Assembly (NCBI GenBank): GCA_035610365.1
Contig: CM069435.1
Coordinates: forward strand, 5,482,001-5,546,000
From: Aquatica leii
Lineage: Eukaryota; Arthropoda; Insecta; Coleoptera; Lampyridae
Direction: 5' to 3'
DNA: 64,000 bases
Both the position numbers and the translations under genes were made by a program. The notes under the pieces were generated by a model. That model saw nothing but the letters and a program-made list of their open reading frames with translations. It did not search any database and had not been told where the DNA came from. Below are positions 26,079-37,167 of the stretch, in pieces; position 1 is the stretch's first letter; every line of letters begins with the position of its first letter.

Positions 26079-27232
26079 CCAGTGAAATAATTGCTAACAT
26101 TACAACAAAAAAATAAAGTTATTGATGTGCACAAACAAAAGAAAGTGAGTGTTCGGACTTTATTACAGCGATTTGATATAAGTAAAAAACTCAAAATGTA
26201 GAGTTTATAAGGAATAAAGAAAACTAAAGCATTTTAACATAAATATCATAAAAAAATGAGCTTTAGAATAACCTGAATAAATAAAAGATGATCAAATCTG
26301 CCACGAATGGTTTATGGCATATCGCAATAAAGAATTTTCGTTAACTGGTATGTGTGATTTGATCAAATACATATATTATCATTTTTTTCTAGACTTTGAA
26401 TTCGTTGTAACCAAGAACGAAATTATTACACCGTTTTTTACTATACTGCAAACGAGACAGGTCTTTTTTAGAGATTTAACGAACAAAGACTTAATTTTTA
26501 AAAAAGAAAAATGAAGCGGTCCCAAAGAAAAAATGTCGATTTTACTTTTCGCCAATATGAATGAAAAAAACTTCTAGCCGTAGATAAAACAGCTAAGCCA
26601 AAAGCTTTTAAAAACATTGACTCAAATGCAGAAGTCCAATTTCCAAGACCTGGATGACAAGTAAGAGAGCTGCCACTATCAGACCAAGTAAGAGAGTTGC
26701 CACTATCAGACCAAGGTATTATCAAAATCTTCAGAAACTATAACATTAAAACTCCTTCTAGTAAACATAGAAATGTCAGAAAACTATAAGACCAAGTAAC
26801 CAACACAACTGTAAGATAACGTTTTCAAAAGGCATTTTAGACAAAAAATTAAATCTTAGAGAAAGAGGAAACAGACCCAAAAGAAGAAATTCTTCTATTT
26901 TAACTGGCTAAAATTTATAAGAAAAAAGTGGCACTGGAAATCAGTCAGCAAAATTTTGAAGACCCTTTTTAACATCAATTGTAATTTGCCTATAAAAGAA
27001 TTCTGGATAAAACTTTTTCAAACAAAGGTATTGAAGAAGTAACAGATGAGTCTGATGATAAACTACTAGTAGCAGAGTACATAAAGGCTATAAATTCAGT
27101 GAAATCTCTAAAACAATTTTCCCATAATCAAGCAGATGATATAGATTTTAAAATTTTATCTAACCTTAAAATGCCTTTGCAAGAAGTAATTTTGAGGAAA
27201 GAAACTCAACTAGATAAATATATCTCAAAATA
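26079..27232 (+). pseudogene. pogo/Tigger transposase pseudogene
   Basis: The plus strand from the ATG at 26079 reads a CENP-B/pogo type DNA-binding N-terminus: LTLQQKNKVIDVHKQKK and VSVRTLLQRFDISKK. A second helix-turn-helix piece, EWFMAYRNKEFSL, lies near 26305-26340. Remnants of the DDE domain follow: KLLAVDKTAKPKAFKNID near 26570-26620, which matches the family's KLL-x-I-x-K-x-AKPR-x-F, and GIIKIFRNYNIK near 26715-26750. The C-terminal acidic region runs 27030-27232. There are many stops and frame changes and a 27-bp tandem duplication. Tigger elements are Tc1/mariner relatives that duplicate TA. It is old and dead. Confidence 0.7.
26661..26714. repeat. 27-bp tandem duplication inside the Tigger remnant
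   Basis: Two copies of a 27-bp unit beginning GTAAGAGAG(C/T)TGCCACTATC (26661-26687 and 26688-26714) differ at one base. This is a recent slippage or repair event. Confidence 0.9.
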
Positions 27233-27249
27233 AAAACAAATTTCTTCAT

Positions 27250-28360
27250 TCAGGTATCTAAAGAATGTGTACGTACCCAAGTCGAAATTCCAAAATGCCT
27301 GTATCCCCACGTTTGATTTCTTTGTACATCAACCATAGATTTACCATATCAGTATTTAGCAAGATTTCAAACGCCAGTTTTCGAAATGTACCACGAAATA
27401 GTTTTTCTAAGTGGCGATTGGTAAGCTATCATTTGATCCGACTGATCAGCAGGCGATTTTCCTTGATTGTAGGCCACTTCCAGTTTTTTCTTTGTTTTTC
27501 GCACTTAAATTTGAGAATTTGAATGCTTTGTAGAGAGCATCAAGACGTACCGCTTATTTCTCCAGGAAAGAACTGTTAATTCCTTACTATTTTCTTTTGC
27601 AATGTATTCACTGGATTTTTTTTGCGGTTCTTCCTCAAAGTGACAATTAAGTGTGTTTGTCTATGCGGTAAATGTAGTGTACTAATTGTGCGTGACCATG
27701 GTTCTCCCGCAAACCAAAAATGGCTCAAACAGTTTCATCACTACTCTGGATGGAGACATTTGGTTTTGGTCAAGATTTTTACCGGCATAAATTTCAATGT
27801 TATAGGCATAGCCTCCATATTACAACACAATTTGAATATTTTGATGCCGTATTTATGACGTTTTCCTTTAAGATATTGATGCATAACGACACGACAATAG
27901 AATGGCATCACTGATTCGTCATTGCTCGACCAGGCTCGAATGCCGTCTAAAAATTATGGGTTACTTTATCGACCAAATTCTGGATTTTGTGGAGTTTGTT
28001 ATTCTGAAGATTGTTCTCATTACCCGCAAAGTGAACCATCCCCAAAAGCAATTCGAACCTGTTCTGGGACATAGCTCCAGATGCAAATTCGTTTTTAAAC
28101 ATTTGCGTGGCATACAGATTCGTTTGATTGACAATATAACCAAATATGTTATCAACCAGCGCAGAATAAAATTCAAGAGATTCTTATTAAAACCCGATTC
28201 TTTCGTAAATGGGATTAGAACTCTTCATTAAGGTTTTTTCCATTCAGAACAATCAATATTTTTGCTCGCAATTGGAGTTCTGTAATCTTCGGAATCAGAG
28301 GATGCTTTTACTTTCGTTTTCAAGACTAAAGACCTGACAGTGTCGGCGCGGAAAATTTAC
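27250..28360 (-). pseudogene. piggyBac transposase pseudogene (second copy)
   Basis: Read on the minus strand from about 28360 to 27250, successive frames give nearly the whole piggyBac core. In order they are an acidic lead, YIVNQTNLYATQMF and MSQNRFELLLGMVHFAGN (28170-28060), then KIQNLVDKV and DESVMPFYCRV, the first catalytic Asp block, near 27890. HKYGIKIFKLC is at about 27840, EIYAGKN at about 27795, VVMKLFEPF with THN (second Asp block degraded) at about 27750-27690, and KRYVLMLSTKHS near 27555. The last block, YNQGKSPADQSDQM with WYISK, near 27475-27400, carries the third Asp. Frame changes and stops separate the blocks. It differs from the copy at 1-1885, so it is a separate family. 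Confidence 0.8.
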
Positions 28361-29140
28361 TAACTTTTACACAGTGCAGGCTCGGTCTCTATGACCAAGA
28401 CACATTTCCACCATTTTATTCGAAAGCATGATGAATGTTTAAAAAATTTTTTTCGTGAATTCATCATCATGGCCCCTGAAAATTTTGATCGCACATGTAA
28501 TATGCTAACCGAACCTAAAGTAAAATGAAACTCTGCCAGTCAACGTATCAAAAAATAAAATTATCGTACCTAAAGTTATCGTTTCTCTATCAAAAAAAAA
28601 AGAAACTTTTAATATTGTTGTAATTTTTCTGATTTCTCAATTGGAAAAACTATTACTTGACGTCTAATTAATAATTTATTTTTATTTAAATTTCCAGTTT
28701 TTCATTAACTTCGTTTCTAAAAATGGTTATCAATAAAGTAAACACAATAGAGAAAACTAAAAACACTTACAAAAACCAGCACAACACACTTGAAATAAAC
28801 AAATTATTCACTTCAAACAAAAAGAAAATTATGGCAAAACAAAACATTTTTACAAGCAACTGGAAACTACTGAATTCATCGAAACCAAGTAGTTCGAAGC
28901 TATTTTATTATACAACCAACGTTCAGAGCTGCAAATTAAGACAGAACCACCAGTTTCACCAATGTAAACTATACTACAAAAGCAAGAATTTGAGAAAAGT
29001 TGAATTTTTATTTTAGGAAATGTTGAGTTGAGAGATATCAAGCTCAAATCTTCAACTCAACGTCGTGAAGACCGTCGTAAAGAACAATAACCAAAACAGT
29101 ACCGTCCTCCGTGTAGTAATTGAATTGAATTATTTAATTT
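28361..29140. other. AT-rich spacer between piggyBac and Penelope B
   Basis: The open frame 28723-29016 (plus) is Lys/Asn-rich. Its minus-strand partner 28850-29047 contains VYIGETGGS, which resembles a GIY-YIG start, but its surroundings do not fit. It may be an old Penelope scrap. Confidence 0.4.
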
Positions 29141-29144
29141 TTTC

Positions 29145-29438
29145 ATAATAAAAGAAAACTTTATGATTATAAACGACTTTCGGCTTAGACCGCGTCGTAG
29201 TAAAACACCCAGACTTAGGCTTGGTTCTAGTCTCTTCTTGAGAGCCAAAACAAGAAGTAGAACTTGGCCTTTGCCGTATTGTCGTTTGTGAACCCAAACA
29301 AACTGACGTTTCCCAAGACATTGCAGCTTGCATCTTCAGAGTGGTAAATGTCACTGAAAGAAAAAGTGTAAATGACGATATTTATACCAATGATTAACGG
29401 ACCTTTTCTTTCCGTTACCGCTTGACTGACTTCATTAT
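29145..29438 (-). mobile_element. Penelope-like element B, 3' pseudo-LTR
   Basis: A block with GACTTTCGGCTTAGACCGCG at about 29177-29196, running through AAACCCAAACAAACTGACG near 29290-29310 and beyond, recurs in the same orientation at 34357-34500 and inverted at 34740-35045. Direct copies on both sides of the coding region are the pseudo-LTRs typical of Penelope elements. It includes a hammerhead-like core at about 29318-29345. Confidence 0.75.
29300..29350 (-). ncRNA. Degenerate hammerhead-like motif, Penelope B left pseudo-LTR
   Basis: The minus strand reads CTGAAGATGCAAG, a loop, then CTTGGGAAACGTC. The stem arms CAAG and CTTG pair and GAAAC is kept, but the first box is CTGAAGA instead of CTGATGA. 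The position within the pseudo-LTR matches where Penelope elements carry hammerheads. Confidence 0.4.
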
Positions 29439-31783
29439 TTACTCGGAGTAAGTGTTTGTGTCCTTACCAAGAAGGTCGATCTTTGTCTTAGAGGATATAA
29501 TACCTGGTAGCCAAGATTTGCTGAGTCTTAAACCGTCTTCTCGGTTCATATTACATGGATGTTTTTCTATTTCCACAGCTTCGCGGATTAGTCTGGGAAA
29601 GTAGAAAGGAGTTCTAGCCAACACTTTAGTTTCGTCAAAGGTCAGCGTGTGTCCTTGGTTCCACACGTGTTCTGCCACTGCTGATTTAGTAACTCTGCGG
29701 TGTTTGCAGTCATCCATATGTTCTTTTACTGTAACTTCAATAGAGCGCCCCGTCTGTCCTATAGAACTTGATCCACAGAAACAAGGAATTTTGTAAACTC
29801 CGGCATGTTTTAGAGCCCCTTGTTTGTCTTTAGCAGATGTAAACTAGGTGTTCAGGGTATCCTTAGTCGTAAAGACAGTTTTAATATTATGTTTCTTTAG
29901 CACCCTGTTTATTTGGTCTGTCAAACCCATACAGTATGGTAAATAAGCGGTGCTAGTAGGAGGTGATAAGTCTTCTTTGACTTTTGGATTTATTGCTCTT
30001 TTCCATGCGTTTTGGATCTCTTTAAACCCGTATCCATTTTTTCGTAGGGACTCCAACAGTGTTTCCTTTTCCTTTTGTAGATTTTCATTATCTGACACAC
30101 GTATAGCTCTTTTGGCTAAAGTATGTAAAACAGTATTCTTCTGTACTGGCTGGTGGTGAGATTCGGCGTTTAAATATCTATTAGTGTACGTTTTCTTTCT
30201 ATAAACGGAATGGCCCAATTTTCCGTTATTTTTCCCTATCAGTAGTACATCAAGAAAGGCTAGACTGCTGTTATGTTCTAACTCCATAGTAAATTTAATG
30301 CTCAGAGTTTAGATGTTGAAAGAACTGATTTAGTTTATCTTTGCCATGAGGATTAGCTTGACAACAAACGTATCATCAACATATCTAAACCAAGTTTTTG
30401 GTTTTAACTCAACATTTTTCATAATTTCAGTTTTAAAATATTTTATGTAAATATTGGCTATAACTGGAGAGAGCGGTGAACCCATGGCCGCTCCTTCTAC
30501 TTGTTTAAACAAGTTGTCGTTATAACTGAAATAAGTGTTTTTAAGGCAGAGTTCTTTAAGCAGAACTTCTTTTTCAGTAATTTTCCTTCCTTGAGCAAAA
30601 ACAACACTTCCTCGACCGGGACTTTAGTAAAAAGAGATATCACGTCAAAGCTGACTAGGATATCTCTTTTGTTATACGCAAGTTCTTAATTTTCTCTACA
30701 AAGTCTGTAGAATGAGTTTCTGTATGTCCTGTCAACGGCAAGAGTTTTGCAGCTAGATAACGTGCTAACGATTGGGTTAGTGAATTGATGGTGCTCACTA
30801 TCGGTCGAAGGGGGACTGCTTCTTTGTGTATCTTGGGAAGGCCGTAGATTCGTGGCATAACCGGATTTTTGGCAATCAAAGTTTGTTTCTTGTTAATATC
30901 TATAGTAGCGGAGTTTTTGATGGCGGAGTTTATCTTAGTGCATAAGGAGTTTAAAGGGTTTCTTTGTAGACATATGTAGCAATCATCTCAGAGTAAGTTC
31001 GTCATTTTGTCGCTGTAATCTTGTTTGTTCATAACGACTGTAGCGTTTCCTTTATCTGCTCTCAATACTAAAATGTCCTTATTCTCACGAAACCGCTTAG
31101 CTGCTTCTCTCTCGGTTTTGCTTTTCTTACAATATTGCAAACATCTTGTCGAATAGTTTCAGAGATCTCCTTAGGTAGAGTGGGTATTGCGGCTTCTACT
31201 CCAAATACTATATCTTCTATCAAAGTTGTCTTAGGCGTAACGACGTAGTTAAAAGCCTTCTTCAACAAGGATGCAGTCTGTGCATCCAAAACCGTGTCTG
31301 TTAGGTTGACAATTACTTTATGGTCGTCTAACGTTTTCTTAGGCTGTGAAGAATGTAATCGCTCGAATTTCTTAGTTTGCTTTATTTTTGATTGTTCATA
31401 AATCTTGTTAGCTTGTATCGTAGTGATAGCATCTAGCATGTCGAGTGTTCTAATTTGTTAGACAAATTTAAATGTAGCTTGTATAACTGTTTGCTGACAG
31501 AATCCAGTATTTTGCGTTTATAGTGAATTTCCGAACGTAATAGTTCGAAGTCAGCTTTGCGAAAAATTCGCTCAGTATGAGAATTTAGAAATTGATGTTT
31601 AATTCTCATATACGATGGCAATACGTTGTGGTCTCGGCAACGTTTTAGAAATGCTAGGTCTGTAAGTAGTTTTTTTTCTTTTGGCGCAAACAATCTGAAG
31701 ATCTAGTTTGTAATAGCACCTCCTCGCCGTAGAGGTTTATAATATAAAATCTTAAGCTTTCACGGTTGTTATGTTTATGATTA
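29439..31783 (-). mobile_element. Penelope-like element B: N-terminal region, RT and GIY-YIG endonuclease
   Basis: On the minus strand the element reads an N-terminal region (31700-31068, with FLKRCRDHNVLPSYMRIK) and the RT finger and palm: RIYGLPKIHKEAVPLRP (30850-30800), GAAMGSPLSPVIANIY (30500-30440) and FRYVDDTFVV (about 30390-30350). A connector follows with LGHSVYRKKTYTNRYLN (30215-30160) and LAKRAIRVSDNE. The GIY-YIG endonuclease comes last: GVYKIPC and IGQTGRSIEV near 29800-29740, SAVAEHVWNQGH, then LIREAVEIEKHP and LRLSKSWLPG, ending near 29439. Nearly full length, but with several breaks. Its 5' end at 31783 is interrupted by the 2.57-kb transposon, and pseudo-LTR sequence resumes at 34357. 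Confidence 0.85.
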
Positions 31784-31905
31784 CACGGTCTGGATGAAAA
31801 TCGGCCCTGATACCATTCTTGACGATTCTTATGTAAAATGACCTCCTGAATCCAAAAATGAGCTCCGTTTTTACCCATCACCCACCTATTTTGGGGGGGA
31901 CCCCA
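31784..31905. repeat. Left terminal inverted repeat of unnamed transposon copy 1
   Basis: Starts CACGGTCTGGATG and includes TTCTTATGTAAAATGACC and CTGAATCCAAAAATG. It pairs, imperfectly, with the complement of 34230-34356. The inner part CCATCACCCACC is identical in both arms. Confidence 0.8.
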
Positions 31906-32385
31906 TTTTTATTTTATTTTTTGCATTTTTTTTACAATTTTAACTTATAGCCGTTAAACATCCCAAAGCAGGTAATAAAATTTATACCAAAGTATATGGC
32001 AAAAGTTTTGCTATAAAATGTATATAGAAACAACAATAAAATACAAATATATAATAACAGTAAAAAATATCAATAAATAGTTAGGAAGATTCACTGCACG
32101 ACGCTGGCGATCTTAATACCACATGCAGGTTTGAACAGGAATTTTCGACAGGCTTGAACTTGCATTACTCTTCTTATTATAGTATATTACATTGTTTGCT
32201 TAACTGCTTCGATCAGTACATCTATAGCTGTTGCAGAGTTAACTTGTCGACGTTTTAAACGTGCTGGATTTTGTGTTCATTTTTGTTCATTTGGGTAAAA
32301 CAGTAAAACTACTTTTACTCCAGATTTTTTCAAGTGACTAAGTGTGATTTGTGGTTAATGTCGGGCGTTGAATTACTGTTTAATT

Positions 32386-34035
32386 ATGCGACGCGAGTGT
32401 AAAAATCATCCCGATAACTTCTGCTATGTCTTAACTTTAAAAGCGCAACGAAAACCCCTTTCTCCGCTTGTTAAAACAGCTTATAAATTGTACTTTGATT
32501 GTCAAGTTGGCGACCAGGACAAGACTTGAGCTCCATCAGTTTGCGGTACGACTTGTTACAGTAGTTTGACCAAATGGCTCAAAGGTACCCGTAAATCAAT
32601 GCCATTTGCTGTGCCCATGGTTTGGCGTGAACCTCGCTGTCATCTTACAGATTGTTACTTTTGTATGACTTCCACCGTCGGGTTTTCGAGCAAACGTAAG
32701 CATACAATTCAGTATCCCAATATTCCGTCCGCTCTAAGACCTGTTCCTCATAACGATACTTTGCCAATCCCAGAGTCCCCAAACACTTATACTCTAGAGC
32801 CGGAAATTGATTTAAAAGTCTCTGAGCCACAACCTGGGGCTTCGAATGATACGTTCAATGATGATGAAGAGTATTCCGCAGATTTAGTTTCTCGGCAACC
32901 TCACCTCCTCACTCAATCGGAATTAAAGGATCTTGTCAGGGATTTGCAGTTACCCAAGACTTAATCTCAGCTCCTAGGATCGCTTCAACAGTGGAATCTC
33001 TTAGAAAAGGGAGTAAAAATATCTTCTTACAGGACCAGACAAGCAACCCTGAAATGTCTTTTCTCAGAAGATAAAGGTTTAGTGTTCTGCCCTAATGCAA
33101 ATTTATTGATGACAGAGCTACAGATGCCATGTGACCCAGACAAATGGAGACTGTTTATAGACTCATCAAAAACAAGCTTAAAAGTTGTCCTGTTGGCAAA
33201 TGGGAATGACTTCCCATCAGTTCCAGTTGCATACTCTGTTGATACGAAGGAAACGTACGAAAACATCTTCAGAATCCTTGATAAAATTAGTTATCATGAT
33301 TATAAGTGGAAACTTTGCGCTGACTTAAAAGTTGTTGCTCTACTCACGGGCCTGCAATCAGGATTCACAAAATATTGCTGCTTCCTTTGTGAATGGGATA
33401 GCCGAGCCCGAGATAAACATTACATCGTACGGGACTAGCCTCTGCGAGAAAATCTTATTCCTGGCCAGAAAAATGTCGCCCACAATCCTTTGGTTCCGAA
33501 GGAAAATATTTACTTACCACCTTTACACATCAAACTTGGATTGATCAAGCAGTTTGTGAAAGCAGTGGACAAGACAGGTGGCGCATTTCAATTTTTGAAA
33601 ACTAAATTTCCTCGTCTTAGCGAAGCTAAAATCAAAGAAGGCGTTTTTGTTGGTCCCCAGATTAGACAACTCTTTCAAGATTCGACGTTTATTGAACACC
33701 TAAATCGAAAAGAAAAACGAGCTTGGCTTGCATTTCAAAACGTTTGTAAGAACTTCCTGGGTAACCACAAAAGTGAAGATTATGTCGTTCACGTCAAGGA
33801 ACTGCTTTTAGCGTACAAGGGCATAGAATGTAACATGTCTCTTAAAGTTCACTTCCTTCACTCGCATCTGGACTTTTTCCCTAAAAATTTAGAAGCAGTC
33901 TCGATGAACACGAGGAACGGTTCCATCAAGACATCGCTAAGCTGGAGAAGAGATTTTCAGGGAAATGGAATGCAAGCATGTTGGCGGAGTACTGCTGGTT
34001 TTTGAAACGAGAGAGCTGTACCTCAGGGTATAAAA
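32386..34035 (+). pseudogene. Unnamed transposase-like protein, copy 1 (inactivated)
   Basis: One reading frame runs from the ATG at 32386, with in-frame stops at 32527, 32962 and 33436, and shifts frame near 33900. It is homologous along its whole length to the protein at 46213-47921. The N-terminus has Cys/His clusters (C-x-NHPDNFCYV; VPMVWREP then DCYFC at about 32620-32665). An acidic linker follows, then LFIDSSK (about 33155-33175, possible first Asp) and CADLKV with YCCFLCEWDSR (33315-33405, possible second Asp followed by C-x2-C). KIHFLHSH-like sequence (KVHFLHSHLDFFP) precedes ERFHQDI (about 33920, possible Glu). Two stops replace Trp codons that copy 2 keeps. I know no named Pfam family for it; similar multi-copy proteins occur in arthropods. 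Confidence 0.75.
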
Positions 34036-34229
34036 GGAAAGCAAGCACCAAGTAACGATGAATATCTTTTTATTTATTACTGTTTATAGCTAAAATAGTT
34101 CTTTTTCCCATTTAAATTAAATTCATGTCCATATATTTATTATTATAATAATTATTATAATTATTATTATCGTTCGATAAATAAATTATAATTAATTTAT
34201 CGAAAAGTGGTAAAATTAGAGATTTGGGG

Positions 34230-34356
34230 CTCCCTCGAAAATGGTGGGTGATGGAAGAAAACGGAAAACATATTTGGATTCAGGACGTCATTTTACATAA
34301 GAATCACCCGAAATTGTGTCAGGACTCGATAAAAAATATTTTTTTGCAAACCAGTG
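34230..34356. repeat. Right terminal inverted repeat of unnamed transposon copy 1
   Basis: Complementary to 31784-31905 with gaps and ending CCAGTG before the TTA duplicate. Translation of this end gives an open frame (34224-34481) that continues into the Penelope pseudo-LTR, an artefact of the terminal repeat. Confidence 0.75.
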
Positions 34357-35045
34357 TTATAAGCGACTTTCGGCTTAGACCGCGTCGAAATAAAACACCC
34401 AGACTTAGGCTTGGTCCTAGTCTCTTCTTAAGAGCCAAAACAAAAAGTAGAAGTTGGCCTTTGCCGTATTGTCGTTCGTGAACCCAAACAAACTGACATC
34501 AGCCATGGCAAAACACGTGTGGAACCAAGGACACACGCTGAACTTTGACCAAACTAAAGTGTTGGCTAGAACTCCTTTCCCAGACTAATCCGCGAAGCTG
34601 TGGAAATAGAAAAACATCCATGTAATATGAAGCGAGAAGACGGTTTAAGACTCAGCAAATCTTGGCTACCAGTATTATATCCTCTAAGACAAAGATCGAC
34701 CTTCTTGGAAAGAACACGAACACTTACTCCGAGTAATAACGAAGTCAGTCAAACGGTAACGGAAAGATAAGGTCCGTTAATCAGGCTAATCGCTATTGGT
34801 ATAAATATCGTCATTAACACTTTTTCTTTCAGTGACATTTACCACTCTGAAGATGCAAGCTGCAATGTCTTGCGAAGCGTCACTTTGTTTGGGTTCATGA
34901 ACGACAATACGGCAAAGCCCAAGTTCTACTTCTTGTTTTAGCACTCAAGAAGAGACTAGGATCAAGCCTATGTTTGGGTGTTTTACTACGACGCGGTCTA
35001 AGCCGAAAGTTGCTTATAATCATAAACAGAACAACTTCGAAAGCT
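34357..35045. mobile_element. Penelope B: right pseudo-LTR fused to an inverted, truncated second copy
   Basis: 34357-34500 repeats the left pseudo-LTR in the same orientation. From about 34505 the sequence reads endonuclease on the plus strand (KHVWNQGHTLNFDQTKVLA), opposite to the main copy. It then runs into a pseudo-LTR in inverted orientation (34740-35045) that ends in GCTTATAATCATAAACAG and AAAGCTTAAGATTTTA. Such partial, inverted neighbours are a known habit of Penelope elements. The inverted copy lacks the RT. Confidence 0.75.
34835..34890 (+). ncRNA. Degenerate hammerhead-like motif, Penelope B inverted copy
   Basis: Plus-strand CTGAAGATGCAAG...CTTGCGAAGCGTC is the counterpart of the motif at 29300-29350. 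The stem arms CAAG and CTTG still pair, but the GAAAC box has become GAAGC, so it is unlikely to be active. Confidence 0.35.
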
Positions 35046-36909
35046 TAAGATTTTAAAAGATTACTTATTCAAAAATTACACCGATGCATCCAATCATTTT
35101 AATTTTGTTACGAGTGTGATTTAGTACCTACCAATTTCCCGAAAAAACATTTAATTTAAATTTTTTGATTTTACAATGACAATGATGACAAACGAGGTAA
35201 TTCTTTTTCAGCCTGTGGAGTGATTACCGATGTAAATTTTTGAAAATGACATGCATCTTATCAGAAGTTTTCATACAGTAGGAAATATTCGTCGGGATAT
35301 TAAAAACAAAAATTTTGTATTTTTCCAGAATATAATCAAAAGAAGTAATGTAAAATGTGTAATAAAAATAACTAAAATTATTCTTATTTTAAATGATATT
35401 CCATAAACAAACATATTGGTAAAGCTTAATGGTAAAATATATAAAATAAATTCCAAAGAAAATGTTAATTTTTATTAAACCCGAACCAAATGAGTATTTA
35501 GTGTAGCAATTTCAACGCTTTTCCGAAACACAAATTATCGGATTATCCGCACATACGGCTTGGATTTTATTGGTTAGCGTAATATATTAACGGTACTATT
35601 TACTTTGCACTTTAGGTCTTGCAAATAACATACAGAGTAACTGGTTCATTCTAGATTTCCTTTTTTCCGTATTCTGAAAAACATTTAAAATTAATGCTTA
35701 AAAATTAGCGTGTACTTTATCAACATTCATTTTCGAGGTTTTAAGCTCCCTATTTTCTGTATTAATATTTACTAGTGTGGAAAAAAACAGCCTGTCAAGT
35801 AAATATCTAAACTCTGGGGTTATCGAGTGAAAAAGAACGTATCCTCAATCAGTCCTAGTATACATAAAAACAGTAATAAATAAGATAAAGTTGTTTAGTT
35901 TATTCATATGAATAACAATTAATAAGTCGTCGCTTAATTGATTCGTAACCATAAATCAATACTTCCAAAGCGACCTTATTTGAAAATGTGTCCTGAGAAA
36001 ACAAATAAACTCGTTTGTTTTATTTATGCTTATTAAGGCCGATCTAACAAAATAATAATTTATTATAGGCAAAAAAAGTACGACAAAATTGTTATATTCT
36101 GTCACTCGTTACCTTTAAAAGCTTCGAATTTATCACCATTAACTTATCTCGCCAAAAATGTAGTTTTCCTTTTTAACATAAATCTTCCTTAAGATTTAAA
36201 AGATAGTGAAAAGGAAATTAAGAGAATGCTGTTCACCATTCGGTTGCAGAATAACTGTCCTAAATTCTTTCATTATTGCTTCCAGATATGAGATTTTAAA
36301 TAATATGTTTTAGAATTAACGACAACCTTCTAATTTTTAACATACGTATCTTGAGCTTTCACCGTTTTTCTTATTATTGGCACGTTTGCAATATGACCCC
36401 GCGAAATAAACACACTGAAGATAATCCAAAAGTTAACTTTATTAAATTTAAACATATACACTAAAATTGCAATTGTAAAAAAATTACCCGAAACGATATG
36501 TACCACTACAATTTCAGTCAGGTACCAGGTAAAAAACGGAAAAACTAAGAATCATTTTCTGGTGTAATAAGCAGCAAAGCTAATAATTGAGCACTTTAAA
36601 ACTGACGTTTATAACAGTTATAACCAGCATATTATTTCATTATATTAGTAATTGCTTTCCTAATTATAAGTAAAAAGATTGTTTCCTTTTTAACTTCTTA
36701 GGCAAAATATAAATAGATAGAAAAAATTAAAAGTTCCAAGTAACATTACTATTGTTGCGGTATTTTGCCCTTTTTTGTGATGGATTTATATAATGTTAAA
36801 ATAGTATTTAACTAAGAACGATTTTTAAGTTACTCTAAGATAGTTTTCAACTAGAATAAAGTCGAGTTAGTTAAGTATTTATTTTAATTATATTATTTTT
36901 GGTTTTACA
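35046..36909. other. AT-rich intergenic stretch, nothing recognised
   Basis: About 1.9 kb. The one minus-strand frame at 35271-35456 is low-complexity (Ile/Phe/Leu). The end of this stretch, TTTTTGGTTTTACAG, looks like a 3' splice site, but no exon follows convincingly. Confidence 0.5.
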
Positions 36910-37167
36910 GAGATAGCCAGTGTTGCCACCTTTTGGTAATGAAAAATCGGGAGTCGGGACAATCTTTAGGTTAGGTAAGGTCCAATATTTTTACTATCAG
37001 TCTCAACTCAAGGATAAAATAAAAATGCTTTATAATTTTATGTGTATTTAATTCAACTTATTTTTCCAAGCATATTTCTTATTACTACGAGCCGCTTTCA
37101 GTAATTCTGCATCATTTTTATATTTATTTATGAACTCCGAACAAGACATGTTCATATTGAGCGAAAT

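Larger units (their letters stand above)
31784..34356 (+). mobile_element. Unnamed CMC-like DNA transposon, copy 1 (whole element)
   Basis: This 2573-bp element splits the Penelope B pseudo-LTR. The uninterrupted site is seen at about 29165 as TTTATGATTATAAACGAC. Here the left flank ends GATTA (31779-31783) and the right flank begins TTATAAGCGAC (34357), so TTA is duplicated. The element starts CACGGTCTGG and ends CCAGTG. The inverted ends share CCTGA(T/C)AC, GATTCTTATGTAAAATGAC, TCCTGAATCCAAA and CCATCACCCACC over roughly 125 bp with gaps. It carries one transposase-like gene (32386 to about 34035). CAC...GTG ends with a 3-bp duplication fit CACTA/EnSpm-type (CMC) elements; the superfamily is inference. 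Confidence 0.8.

Noticed and set aside
28850-29047. VYIGETGGS on the minus strand, like a GIY-YIG endonuclease start
   Set aside because: The surrounding residues do not match the endonuclease and the overlap with a Lys/Asn-rich AT stretch suggests chance; kept only as a possible Penelope scrap.
34130-34200. AT-rich run of TTATTATAATAATTATTA type
   Set aside because: A simple low-complexity repeat within the transposon's 3' region with no further structure.
34224-34481. 85-residue frame with WIQDVILHKN, matched by a similar frame at 31654-31881
   Set aside because: The shared part is the terminal inverted repeat of the unnamed transposon read in both directions, fused to Penelope sequence; it is not a gene.
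35271-35456. 61-residue Ile/Phe/Leu-rich frame that looks like a membrane protein
   Set aside because: Low-complexity AT-rich sequence often gives such frames; there is no start context or homologue.
36895-36912. TTTTTGGTTTTACAG as a 3' splice site of a host exon
   Set aside because: The reading after the site is interrupted by the hAT insertion and, beyond it, contains no convincing exon.
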